NCBI GenBank assembly: GCA_041584015.1
Contig: JBFHES010000123.1
Location: 1 to 12,825, forward strand
Origin: JBFHES01 sp041584015
GTDB lineage: Bacteria > Bacteroidota > Bacteroidia > Bacteroidales > M50B96
Length of the DNA: 12,825 nucleotides
Reading direction: 5' to 3'
Shown: piece by piece, positions 5,904 to 12,825 of the stretch
Position numbering within the stretch: the first letter of the stretch is position 1
Layout: each line of letters opens with the position of its first letter
Translations under genes and position numbers: made by a program
Notes under the pieces: model-generated
What the model saw: only the letters and a program-made list of their open reading frames with translations
Databases searched by the model: none
What the model was told of the DNA's origin: nothing

Positions 5904-7823
5904 ATGGGTAAAATAATTGGTATCGATCTAGGGACGACGAATTCATGTGTTTCCGTAATGGAAGGTAATGAACCAGTTGTAATTCCTAACAGCGAAGGAA
6001 AAAGAACAACACCATCTATTGTTGCATTTATAGAGAATGGTGAAAGAAAAGTTGGTGATCCAGCCAAGCGTCAGGCGATTACAAATCCGACTAAAACAAT
6101 TAGTTCTATCAAGCGATTCATGGGTGAATCATTTGATGAAGTTTCAAAAGAAGTAGGCAGAATGCCTTACACTGTTGAAAAAGGCGACAACAACACTCCA
6201 CGTGTAAAAATCGACGATCGTTTCTATTCGCCGCAAGAAATATCTGCAATGGTTCTTCAAAAAATGAAGAAAACTGCTGAAGATTATTTAGGAACTGAAG
6301 TAACAGAAGCTGTAATTACAGTACCTGCATATTTTAACGATTCCCAGCGTCAGGCAACAAAAGAAGCTGGCGAAATTGCTGGTTTACAGGTTAAGCGTAT
6401 TATAAACGAGCCTACTGCTGCTGCTCTTGCCTATGGATTAGATAAGAAAAGCCAGGACATGAAAATTGCAGTTTTCGACCTTGGTGGTGGTACATTCGAT
6501 ATCTCAATTCTTGAGTTGGGTGACGGTGTATTTGAAGTAAAGTCAACCAATGGTGACACACATCTTGGTGGTGACGATTTCGACCAGATAATTATTGATT
6601 GGTTGGCAGATGAGTTCAAAAAAGATGAAGGACTAGATCTAAGAAAAGATCCAATGGCCCTGCAGCGATTAAAAGAAGCTGGTGAAAAAGCAAAGATTGA
6701 ATTATCAAGTGCAAGCAGTACAGAAATCAACCTGCCATACATTATGCCTGTTGATGGTGTACCTAAGCACCTTGTTAAAACCTTAACAAAAGCGAAATTC
6801 GAGCAATTAGCGGATTCATTAATTCAGGCTACAATTGAGCCATGTCGTCAGGCATTGGCAGATGCAGGCATGAGCGCTTCTGATGTTGACGAGATTATAC
6901 TAGTAGGTGGTTCAACAAGAATGCCGGCTATCCAGGAAATTGTACAGAAATTCTTCGGTAAAACCCCTTCTAAAGGTGTAAACCCTGATGAGGTTGTTGC
7001 TGTTGGTGCTGCTATTCAAGGTGGTGTATTAACTGGTGAAGTTACCGATGTACTGCTACTTGATGTTACTCCACTTTCTTTAGGTATTGAAACAATGGGA
7101 CGTGTAATGACTAAATTGATCGAGTCGAACACTACTATTCCTACTCGTAAAACAGAAACTTTCACAACTGCAGCTGACAATCAACCATCTGTTGAGATTC
7201 ATGTATTGCAAGGTGAGCGCCCAATGGCACAAGACAACAAAACAATTGGAAGATTCCACCTTGATGGTATTCCACCATCACCACGTGGCATTCCGCAAGT
7301 TGAAGTAACTTTTGACATTGATGCAAACGGTATCTTAAACGTTTCAGCAAAAGATAAAGCAACAAATAAATCACAAAGCATTAGAATTGAAGCTTCTTCT
7401 GGGTTAACTGAGGAAGAAATTAACAAGATGCGCGACGAAGCGAAAGCAAACGAAGAAGCTGACAAACAAGCCAAAGAAAAGATTGACAAAATCAATCAGG
7501 CTGACAGTTTAATCTTCCAAACCGAAAAGCAACTTTCAGAATTTGGTGATAAAATTCCTGCTGAAAAGAAAGAGCCTATCGTGCAAGCTTTAGCTAAACT
7601 TAAAGAAGCTCATAAAAATCAGGACCTTGAAGCAATTGAAACAAACATGGCTGAATTGAATACCGTGTTCCAAGCAGCTTCACAGGAAATGTACAATGCA
7701 CAGCAAGAAGCTGGCGGGCAACCTGGACAACCAGGTCAGCCAGAACAACCTGGACAACCAGGCGCTGATGACAAAGGGAAAGACGACGAAGTAACTGATG
7801 TTGACTTTGAAGAAGTAAAGTAA
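5904..7823 (+). CDS. dnaK: Molecular chaperone DnaK (Hsp70)
   Basis: Cytoplasmic ATP-driven chaperone that works with DnaJ and GrpE on unfolded and newly made proteins. The 639 residues are full length. Nucleotide-binding domain motifs: IGIDLGTTNS (5-14), PAYFNDSQRQATK, EPTAAALAYG, FDLGGGTFDIS and ILVGGSTRMPAIQ. The conserved interdomain linker DVLLLDVTPLSLG leads into the substrate-binding domain, followed by the helical lid rich in Glu and Lys. The tail is unusual: GGQPGQPGQPEQPGQPG at 604-620, then an acidic end VTDVDFEEVK typical of DnaK. The start is fixed by MGKIIGIDLG. Neither grpE nor dnaJ is adjacent, and terminators stand on both sides, so it is transcribed alone, probably from the control region at 5749-5851. 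Confidence 0.98.
   Translation: MGKIIGIDLGTTNSCVSVMEGNEPVVIPNSEGKRTTPSIVAFIENGERKVGDPAKRQAITNPTKTISSIKRFMGESFDEVSKEVGRMPYTVEKGDNNTPRVKIDDRFYSPQEISAMVLQKMKKTAEDYLGTEVTEAVITVPAYFNDSQRQATKEAGEIAGLQVKRIINEPTAAALAYGLDKKSQDMKIAVFDLGGGTFDISILELGDGVFEVKSTNGDTHLGGDDFDQIIIDWLADEFKKDEGLDLRKDPMALQRLKEAGEKAKIELSSASSTEINLPYIMPVDGVPKHLVKTLTKAKFEQLADSLIQATIEPCRQALADAGMSASDVDEIILVGGSTRMPAIQEIVQKFFGKTPSKGVNPDEVVAVGAAIQGGVLTGEVTDVLLLDVTPLSLGIETMGRVMTKLIESNTTIPTRKTETFTTAADNQPSVEIHVLQGERPMAQDNKTIGRFHLDGIPPSPRGIPQVEVTFDIDANGILNVSAKDKATNKSQSIRIEASSGLTEEEINKMRDEAKANEEADKQAKEKIDKINQADSLIFQTEKQLSEFGDKIPAEKKEPIVQALAKLKEAHKNQDLEAIETNMAELNTVFQAASQEMYNAQQEAGGQPGQPGQPEQPGQPGADDKGKDDEVTDVDFEEVK
7719..7762 (+). repeat. 17-bp direct repeat coding the Pro-Gly-Gln tail of DnaK
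   Basis: CAACCTGGACAACCAGG occurs at 7719-7735 and again, identical, at 7746-7762, a period of 27 bases (nine codons). Each copy contains CCTGG-acaa-CCAGG, a small dyad. The identity at codon level points to recent duplication or slippage of this disordered tail segment. Confidence 0.85.
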
Positions 7824-7841
7824 AACACATAAAATATGGAG

Positions 7842-7867
7842 AAAGCTCACTTAGGTGGGCTTTTTTT
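7842..7867 (+). terminator. Rho-independent terminator of dnaK
   Basis: Stem AAAGCTCAC (7842-7850) pairs with GTGGGCTTT (7855-7863), with one G-T pair and a TTAG loop, and runs into seven T at 7861-7867. It lies 18 bases after the dnaK stop. Confidence 0.9.
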
Positions 7868-7878
7868 ATATCCAATAA

Positions 7879-7909
7879 TTTGTGAATACTAACTGAGCCG
7901 CTAACTTCG
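7879..7909 (+). promoter_or_regulatory. Bacteroidota-type promoter for the FKBP genes
   Basis: TTTG at 7879-7882 and TAACTTCG at 7902-7909 (one mismatch to TAnnTTTG) are separated by 19 bases, the spacing of the -33/-7 promoter known from Bacteroides. Transcription would start near 7915, giving a leader of about 15 bases before the ATG at 7930. It sits directly after the dnaK terminator. Confidence 0.55.
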
Positions 7910-7929
7910 CAATCGTATAAAAAAATGCT

Positions 7930-8814
7930 ATGTGTAAAAAAATCATCTTTGCAATTATTACAGTATTCATAATGATCTCATGCGATACTGAAGAAATATT
8001 TATAACCCACGAATCAGGATTACGCTACCGTTTGGTAACAGAGGGCGATGGCGCCACCGCTAAAAAAGGGGATATACTGGTACTTGACATGAAATATAGT
8101 AATGATAAGGATTCGCTCTTATTTGACTCGAAAGAACTCGACAGACAATTCCGCACACAACTTAAGGAAAGAACCCACAAAGGTGGTTGTATTGAAGATG
8201 CCATGGGACTACTAAAGATTGGCGACAGCATCCGTTTCAAAATCAACGCACGCCTCTATTTCGAAGAAACAAGAAACATGGACATTCCAAAAGGGATTGA
8301 TCCGGAGAGTGATATTACTTTTGCCATTAAATTACGTGGTATTCAAACATACACACAAATAGAGTCGGAGCGAAAAGCGCTCAAGCATTATAATGCTGAT
8401 GAAGAAGAAAAAGTACTTGCACATTATTTGGAGATTACTAACACGCAAGTTGAACCATCCGGAAGTGGTTTGTATTACATTAACGAACGAGAAGGAACAG
8501 GCGCACAGGCCGAAGCAGGCAAGACCGTTGTGATTAATTATACAGGCAGCCTGATAGACGGCACTGTGTTCGATACTTCCTACAATAGAAAAGGTGCGTT
8601 TAAATTTGTATTGGGAATTGGCGATGTAATCATTGGAATGGAAGAAGGGGTTTCTAAAATGAAAGTTGGTGGTAAATCAAAGCTCATTATACCATCGCAC
8701 CTTGCCTATGGTGAAAAAGGTTTCTCGTACCTTGATAAAAACAATAGAAGAAAAGAAGTAATTGCTCCATTCTCAACACTCATCTTCGAAATTGAATTAT
8801 TGGCAATAGAGTAG
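7930..8814 (+). CDS. FKBP-type peptidyl-prolyl isomerase lipoprotein, two FKBP domains
   Basis: Predicted envelope lipoprotein of 294 residues that assists folding by cis-trans isomerisation of Xaa-Pro bonds. The N-terminus MCKKIIFAIITVFIMISC is a short lipoprotein signal with the lipidated cysteine at C18; the acidic DTEE after it may influence membrane sorting. Domain 1 (about 29-138) has the FKBP outline but lacks the VxYTG...FDSS...YG motifs, so it is probably catalytically inactive. Domain 2 (about 179-294) is convincing: INYTG with Y204, F214-D215, VI at 233-234, AYG with Y260, and FEIEL at the end. The tryptophan of the binding pocket is replaced by M237, and an extra charged loop (264-279) sits after the AYG motif. 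Similar FKBP lipoproteins include GldI of gliding flavobacteria, but no gliding genes are seen here. Followed after 47 bases by a second FKBP gene, likely co-transcribed. Confidence 0.9.
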   Translation: MCKKIIFAIITVFIMISCDTEEIFITHESGLRYRLVTEGDGATAKKGDILVLDMKYSNDKDSLLFDSKELDRQFRTQLKERTHKGGCIEDAMGLLKIGDSIRFKINARLYFEETRNMDIPKGIDPESDITFAIKLRGIQTYTQIESERKALKHYNADEEEKVLAHYLEITNTQVEPSGSGLYYINEREGTGAQAEAGKTVVINYTGSLIDGTVFDTSYNRKGAFKFVLGIGDVIIGMEEGVSKMKVGGKSKLIIPSHLAYGEKGFSYLDKNNRRKEVIAPFSTLIFEIELLAIE

Positions 8815-8861
8815 CATTAAAATCGTTAAAAAAACAGATTATTAAATTGAATATTAATATT

Positions 8862-10034
8862 ATGAAATTAAAAATTCGAATTGGAATACTCGCAGTTGTT
8901 CTTGCATTTTCAAACGTGCTAGTTGTTCAAGCGCAAGAAACAGAGGACAACTCGCTCTTAAAAACAGAATCGGGACTGCAAGTTAAAACCATCCTTGAAG
9001 GAACTGGAGAATATCCGCAAGATGGCGATAAAGTAATTGTGCATTATACCGGAAAGTTACTGAACGGAACGGTATTCGACAGTTCTGTGAAACGAGGAAC
9101 ACCTTTCGACTTTGAGTTAGGTGCTGGTCGCGTTATAAAAGGTTGGGATGAAGGTTTTAAGCATATTAAAAAAGGTGGTAAGGCCACACTAATTATTCCT
9201 CCAAGCATTGGTTATGGTAGTAAAGACATGGGATCTATTCCTCCAAACTCTGTTTTAATATTTGATGTTGAATTATTGGATATTAAAAAGGGCTTAAGAA
9301 TTGAACCATTTAAAACTGATGGACTGGATACTGTTGCACTGCCAAGTGGACTAAAGTACATTGCTGTAAAAAAGGGCAAAGGTAAGCGCGCTGAGAAAGG
9401 CAGCAACGTTACCATTAACTATTCTCTATACATCGACGGTAAGCTTGTAGATTCTTCAATTAAAAAAGGCGAACCATTAAAGTTCCCATTGGGAAAGGGT
9501 ATGCTCATTCCAGGACTCGACGAAGGAGTTTCCGCCATGCGTGAAGGCGACAAGTACCGAATGATTATTCCTCCGGAACTAGGCTTTGGTAAAAAGGCAT
9601 CGGGAATTCCAGCTGATGCCATACTAACTATGGATATTGAGCTTCTTGAGGTTAAAGAAGAAATTAAGCCAAAAGAATACAAGGTGAAAGGCAAACGCAC
9701 CTATTCAACTGAATCTGGTTTACAATACATTATTGTTGAAGAAGGCAAAGGTGTTACCCCAAAAGTTGGACAAGAAGTTAGTGTTCATTATACCGGATAC
9801 CTAGAAGACAAAACAGTTTTTGATTCATCTGTGTCACGCGATCAGGTATTTAAATTCCCACTCGGACAAGGCCGTGTAATTAAGGGCTGGGACGAAGGAG
9901 TTGCACTTATGAAGGTTGGCGATAAAATACGTTTTATCATTCCGGCGAATTTAGCCTATGGCGACAAAGAGATGGGAAATATTCCTGCTAATTCAACCCT
10001 AATATTTGATGTGGAGCTGATTGATGTAAAATAA
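8862..10034 (+). CDS. Exported protein with three tandem FKBP domains
   Basis: Predicted periplasmic or surface prolyl isomerase of 390 residues. I choose the ATG at 8862 because it gives a clean signal peptide, MKLKIR followed by a hydrophobic core and cleavage after VQA (A24); an in-frame TTG at 8847 would only add MNINI. Three FKBP domains follow, about 38-142, 163-265 and 286-390, each opening with SGL and ending with a VELLDI-like strand. Domains 1 and 3 keep the FKBP12 pocket residues (Y62, F72, D73, V91, I92, W95, Y118, F134 and Y310, F320, D321, V339, I340, W343, Y366, F382). Domain 2 does not: V196 replaces the Phe, L219 the Trp, F242 the second Tyr and M257 the last Phe, so it is probably weakly active or structural. 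The gene is the last before the terminator at 10057-10090. It probably acts with the preceding FKBP lipoprotein in envelope protein folding. Confidence 0.93.
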   Translation: MKLKIRIGILAVVLAFSNVLVVQAQETEDNSLLKTESGLQVKTILEGTGEYPQDGDKVIVHYTGKLLNGTVFDSSVKRGTPFDFELGAGRVIKGWDEGFKHIKKGGKATLIIPPSIGYGSKDMGSIPPNSVLIFDVELLDIKKGLRIEPFKTDGLDTVALPSGLKYIAVKKGKGKRAEKGSNVTINYSLYIDGKLVDSSIKKGEPLKFPLGKGMLIPGLDEGVSAMREGDKYRMIIPPELGFGKKASGIPADAILTMDIELLEVKEEIKPKEYKVKGKRTYSTESGLQYIIVEEGKGVTPKVGQEVSVHYTGYLEDKTVFDSSVSRDQVFKFPLGQGRVIKGWDEGVALMKVGDKIRFIIPANLAYGDKEMGNIPANSTLIFDVELIDVK

Positions 10035-10056
10035 TATTTGATAAAAAAGGCATAGG

Positions 10057-10099
10057 GAAAAGCACAGGAAATTTAATTCGTGTGCTTTTCTTATTATTT
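10057..10099 (+). terminator. Terminator after the FKBP genes
   Basis: Perfect 10-bp stem GAAAAGCACA (10057-10066) / TGTGCTTTTC (10081-10090) with a 14-base loop, followed by TTATTATTT. It lies 22 bases after the stop of the three-domain FKBP gene. The long loop makes it weaker than the dnaA terminator. Confidence 0.8.
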
Positions 10100-10244
10100 A
10101 TGCTTTTAATGATAGCTAAATGAAATTACTAGTCTTATGATTTAATCTGGCTTTTTAATATTATCGGATAAACAAATTGTCAATCATCAATTTCACTTTA
10201 GAAAGTAGGATACAGAAAGTACCAGATTTTGATAATTTCGCGCT

Positions 10245-11462
10245 GTGGATAAAAATACATTCAAATACATAGGACCGGGCATCGTAGTTGCAGCAACCGG
10301 CATAGGTGCCGGCGACATGATTGCAGCTGCTGCATCGGGAGCTCAATTCGGATTAGCAATTGTTTGGGCAGCTATTATTGGCGCCCTGTTCAAGTACTTT
10401 CTAAACGAAGGCATTGCCCGCTGGCAGCTAATCTCAGGCAAAACAATTCTTGAAGGCTGGAGTCAACATTTCCCTGGATTTGTGAATTGGTACTTCCTTA
10501 TCTATTTATTTATTTGGTCGTTTGTTGTTGGTGGTGCTTTATCAGCTGCCTGTGGGTTGGCAGCAAATGCAATGGTACCAGCACTTTCAGTACCTACGTG
10601 GGGAATTATCCATGCTTTAATGGCTGTGGCTATTGTTATCTATGGAAAATACAAGCTACTGGAACAAATGATGAAATTTTTCATAGGAATCATGTTTCTT
10701 GTAATTATTGTTACTGCTTTTTTAAGCATTTCCGACTGGTTTGCATTATGGAATAGTTTTGCCTCATTTGATATTCCTAAAGGTTCATCAAAGTTTATAC
10801 TAGGAGTAATCGGTGGTGTTGGAGGAAGTGTTACCCTACTAAGTTATGGTTACTGGATACGTGAAAAACAATGGGAAGGTGCCAGCTACATTAAAAGAAG
10901 CCGCGTTGATTTGATTGTGGCGTATACGCTAATTGGCTTATTCGGAATTGGTATAATGATAATTGCAGCCAGTTTAAAACCCGAAGTCGTTAAAGGAAGC
11001 GGGATGATTATTGCCTTATCAGACCAACTGGAACAGTTTGTTGGTATTGGAGGCAAATGGATTTTCTTATTAGGTTTCTGGGGTGCCGTATTTTCATCAA
11101 TGATCGGTGTTTGGCAAGGAGTTCCCTATTTGTTTACCGATCTGAACAAAAACATGAAGCCCAATAAAAGCAGCGTTAAATCAATTGCAAAATTACCGGC
11201 AAGCTATTTCTGGTTTCTATTATTTATAGCTATCCCTCCGCTTGTTCTTCTTTTTACAGGTAAGCCTGTTTGGATTGTAATAATCTATTCAGTGGTTGGA
11301 GCTTTCTTCATGCCCTTTCTAGCAGTATTGCTTTTGATAATGAACAATAAGTTAATTTCCGATAAACGATTTAAAAACAAAGCGCTCAGCAATATTGTCC
11401 TTTCACTTACCCTGCTTTTGTTTATTCTGCTATTGGTTAAGGAGCTTGTTGGGATCTTCTAA
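10245..11462 (+). CDS. NRAMP-family (SLC11-like) transporter, divergent binding site
   Basis: Polytopic inner-membrane protein of 405 residues with about 11 hydrophobic segments and the LeuT-like NRAMP fold. The GPG start of TM1 (G10-G12) and the GVIGGVGGSVTLLSYGYW segment of TM6 (from G187) place it in the family. In classical NRAMPs TM1 carries DPGN and TM6 carries MPH, which bind Mn2+ or Fe2+. Here the TM1 site reads GAGD (21-24) and the TM6 site reads GSVT (194-197), so the Asp, Asn and Met ligands are all absent. It belongs with NRAMP-related transporters of unsettled substrate; a different cation, or a non-metal solute, is possible. The start is GTG: a stop codon lies in frame at 10233-10235 and the next ATG would delete TM1. 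The 154-base gap upstream shows no convincing promoter. No clear terminator follows in the 62 bases before the convergent gene. Confidence 0.85.
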   Translation: MDKNTFKYIGPGIVVAATGIGAGDMIAAAASGAQFGLAIVWAAIIGALFKYFLNEGIARWQLISGKTILEGWSQHFPGFVNWYFLIYLFIWSFVVGGALSAACGLAANAMVPALSVPTWGIIHALMAVAIVIYGKYKLLEQMMKFFIGIMFLVIIVTAFLSISDWFALWNSFASFDIPKGSSKFILGVIGGVGGSVTLLSYGYWIREKQWEGASYIKRSRVDLIVAYTLIGLFGIGIMIIAASLKPEVVKGSGMIIALSDQLEQFVGIGGKWIFLLGFWGAVFSSMIGVWQGVPYLFTDLNKNMKPNKSSVKSIAKLPASYFWFLLFIAIPPLVLLFTGKPVWIVIIYSVVGAFFMPFLAVLLLIMNNKLISDKRFKNKALSNIVLSLTLLLFILLLVKELVGIF

Positions 11463-11524
11463 TCATTTTAGAATTCCACATAGAGATATAACAAGATGGT
11501 GAATCTGTAGCAAAGCAAAAATTA

Positions 11525-12466
11525 CTATGAAACCAAATTCTGAGGCGTACCTAAACAAAATTCAGCAATGTTCTCAGAAGTTATCTGTGCACGTTTTTTA
11601 AGTGCTTCCTCTGTTTTGTAAGCAATGTGCGGTGTTAAAACCACATTTGACAATGACAGAAATGGGTGATCCTTTGCTATTGGCTCAATGTCAAATACAT
11701 CAACAGCAGCTGCCGCAATAGATTTTGTCTTTAAAGCCTCACAGAGATCCTCCTCTACAACCACAGGACCTCGCGCACAATTAATAAGCATGGCAGTCTT
11801 CTTCATCATCGTTAATTCCGATTTTCCAATTAACCCTTTTGTAGATTTATTAAGTGGTACATGAACAGAAACAATATCAACTGCTTTAAGTAATTGAGAT
11901 AAACTTGAAACATACGTACCATAAGTTTTAAAAGCAGTTCGTTCGCTTCTTGACCAACCAATTATTTTGCATCCCATGGTTTTAAAGTATTGAGCAACTA
12001 AAGTACCTATCGCACCCGTACCAACAATACCGATGGTTTTACCTGCTAGCTCTAAACCAGGTTTATTAAGTAACCAAGCCCCATTTTGCATTATTGCACC
12101 AGCCTTTGGTATTTCTCGTAAAAGAGAGATTGCTAATCCAAGAACTAATTCTGCTACAGAATTACTGGCATAAGATGGAACATTAAATACTGAAATATTT
12201 CTATGGCGACAGGCTTCTAGGTCTACGCAGTCGAAGCCAGTAAACGCTACCGCAACAAATTTCAGATTTGGCAAGGCATCGATCAGTTCAGAGTTAACAG
12301 CTGTTTTTACAGTAACTATTCCCTCAACAACTTGCGACGCTTTTATTTGGTTTACATCCCAAACAACTCGGTAATCTAAATTTTGATCAACCAACAATTG
12401 CTCAAAAACCTCATTTGTAATTCCTAAGTCTTCAAGAACGATAATTTGTTTCTGTGCCATACACAT
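11525..12466 (-). CDS. D-2-hydroxyacid dehydrogenase, NAD-dependent
   Basis: Cytoplasmic oxidoreductase of 313 residues that interconverts a 2-oxoacid and a D-2-hydroxyacid with NAD(H). The Rossmann domain (about 100-285) carries GTGAIG at 149-154 and WSRS at 171-174, ending the second strand, where cofactor preference is set. The catalytic set is complete: R232 in NCARGP, E261 in DIEP and H280 in TPHIAY. The split N- and C-terminal substrate domain and the length fit hydroxypyruvate reductase/glycerate dehydrogenase-like members; there is no ACT domain, so it is not a regulated SerA. Phosphoglycerate, hydroxypyruvate, glyoxylate or pyruvate are all possible substrates. Two starts are possible, ATG at 12466 (MCMAQKQ) or at 12460 (MAQKQ); both fit the promoter at 12493-12500. 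It stands alone on its strand. Confidence 0.93.
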   Translation of the reverse strand: MCMAQKQIIVLEDLGITNEVFEQLLVDQNLDYRVVWDVNQIKASQVVEGIVTVKTAVNSELIDALPNLKFVAVAFTGFDCVDLEACRHRNISVFNVPSYASNSVAELVLGLAISLLREIPKAGAIMQNGAWLLNKPGLELAGKTIGIVGTGAIGTLVAQYFKTMGCKIIGWSRSERTAFKTYGTYVSSLSQLLKAVDIVSVHVPLNKSTKGLIGKSELTMMKKTAMLINCARGPVVVEEDLCEALKTKSIAAAAVDVFDIEPIAKDHPFLSLSNVVLTPHIAYKTEEALKKRAQITSENIAEFCLGTPQNLVS

Positions 12467-12492
12467 ATAATATTTAATGCAATTTCGAGGTG

Positions 12493-12500
12493 CAAAGGTA
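12493..12500 (-). promoter_or_regulatory. Putative -7 promoter element of the dehydrogenase gene
   Basis: On the minus strand the sequence reads TACCTTTG, a full match to TAnnTTTG, 26 bases upstream of the ATG at 12466. The -33 region holds only TTTC (12523-12526), with 22 bases between the two, so the partner box is weak. Confidence 0.45.
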
Positions 12501-12638
12501 AGCTAATAGTCGCTTTCAGCTAGAAATCATCAATTGAAATTTAATCCATTTCTAATCGATTAGATACAGCTAAGCTAATTGTTTGATTGTTTTAGAATTC
12601 AAGAACTCTGCTGTAAATCAATAGTGATTTGAATTAAC

Positions 12639-12670
12639 AAAAAAGGCTCGAAACAAATGTTCCGAGCCTT
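12639..12670 (-). terminator. Rho-independent terminator for leftward transcription
   Basis: Read on the minus strand, AAGGCTCG (12670-12663) pairs with CGAGCCTT (12650-12643) across a 12-base loop and runs into a T tract at 12644-12639. It cannot serve the dehydrogenase, which starts further left, so it should end a transcript entering from beyond 12670. The tRNA-like 3' end at 12681-12695 lies directly upstream, so it is probably the original terminator of a tRNA gene. Confidence 0.75.
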
Positions 12671-12680
12671 AAATTTCTAT

Positions 12681-12695
12681 TGCGGAGAGGGGGGG
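12681..12695 (-). other. tRNA-Ser-like 3' end fragment, candidate attachment site
   Basis: On the minus strand CCCCCCCTCTCCGCA reads like the T-stem 3' half, acceptor 3' half and discriminator base of a Bacteroidota tRNA-Ser (CCTCTCCG then CA). The expected T-loop TTCGAAT just before it is missing: the sequence there is ATTCCGCT, and no anticodon or D arm can be found in the next 130 bases. A bare tRNA 3' end followed by its terminator is the classic trace left at the far end of an element integrated by a tyrosine recombinase. The tRNA identity is from memory of family sequences, not a search. Confidence 0.5.
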
Positions 12696-12753
12696 AGCGG
12701 AATACTTCCCACAACTTCCTTATTTCGTGAACGTTGCAACTTGCACAAACGCT

Positions 12754-12771
12754 TGGACACTCAATGGACAC
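12754..12771 (+). repeat. Pair of TGGACAC direct repeats
   Basis: TGGACAC occurs at 12754-12760 and 12765-12771, with starts 11 bases apart, that is, about one helical turn. They lie about 60 bases from the tRNA-like end and could be arm-type binding sites of an integrase. A perfect 8-base palindrome GTTGCAAC stands at 12733-12740 between them and the tRNA-like end. No gene is visible in 12696-12825. Confidence 0.45.
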
Positions 12772-12825
12772 ACATTTTTGACCTGATTTCTCAGTACCAA
12801 TTTACATTGATATGCACCTCTTAAT

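Noticed and set aside
6431..7875. Several open frames on the minus strand across dnaK
   Set aside because: They mirror the strongly conserved dnaK codons, have no recognisable domains and overlap one another.
8847..8861. TTG start for the three-domain FKBP protein
   Set aside because: Adds only five residues before a good ATG that begins a normal signal peptide.
10244..10252. Perfect DnaA box TGTGGATAA at the start of the NRAMP-like gene
   Set aside because: Single copy, with no second box nearby; it coincides with the GTG start and next codons, so it is best read as chance.
11465..12600. TTTTAGAATTC present near 11465 and 12590 on both sides of the dehydrogenase gene
   Set aside because: Only 11 AT-rich bases, no further extension and no recombinase signature; likely coincidence.

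Overview
This AT-rich window of about 12.8 kb looks chromosomal, from a member of the Bacteroidota, most likely an environmental or marine Bacteroidales/Marinilabiliales relative. The lineage call rests on the style of the proteins (DnaK ending in DFEEVK, FKBP-type lipoprotein and periplasmic multi-FKBP protein), on A/T-rich leaders instead of clear Shine-Dalgarno sites, and on promoter elements of the Bacteroidota type (TTTG / TAnnTTTG). No database search was possible, so the genus is open.

Layout. (1) 1-1510: 3' part of a PAS-PAS sensor histidine kinase, cut by the window edge. (2) 3768-1518, minus strand: a probable three-gene unit of an acidic amino acid:cation symporter, a 40-residue Cys/Lys-rich mini-protein, and a sugar-phosphate nucleotidyltransferase whose start codon overlaps the mini-protein's stop. 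(3) 3769-4156: divergent AT-rich control region. (4) 4157-5587: dnaA, closed by a strong terminator. (5) 5650-5903: a structured dnaK control region with a sigma-54-like -24/-12 element and TGACA/TGTCA repeats upstream. (6) 5904-7823: dnaK, with its own terminator. (7) 7930-10034: two FKBP-type prolyl isomerases, a two-domain lipoprotein and a three-domain exported protein, closed by a terminator. (8) 10245-11462: an NRAMP-fold transporter lacking the usual metal ligands. (9) 12466-11525, minus strand: a D-2-hydroxyacid dehydrogenase. (10) 12639-12825: a leftward terminator, a tRNA-Ser-like 3' end without the rest of the tRNA, and a pair of TGGACAC repeats; together these look like the edge of an integrated element lying mainly to the right of the window.

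How the genes fit together. DnaK and the two FKBP proteins make a protein-folding neighbourhood: cytoplasmic Hsp70 beside envelope prolyl isomerases, but with separate terminators and promoters, so they are neighbours rather than one operon. DnaA is the replication initiator, yet no cluster of DnaA boxes is visible beside it, so oriC is not evident here. The transporters and the dehydrogenase are ordinary accessory metabolism. Most of the window is core genome. The points of real interest are the 40-residue coupled gene, the dnaK control region, the NRAMP relative with altered binding site, and the putative attachment site at the right edge.
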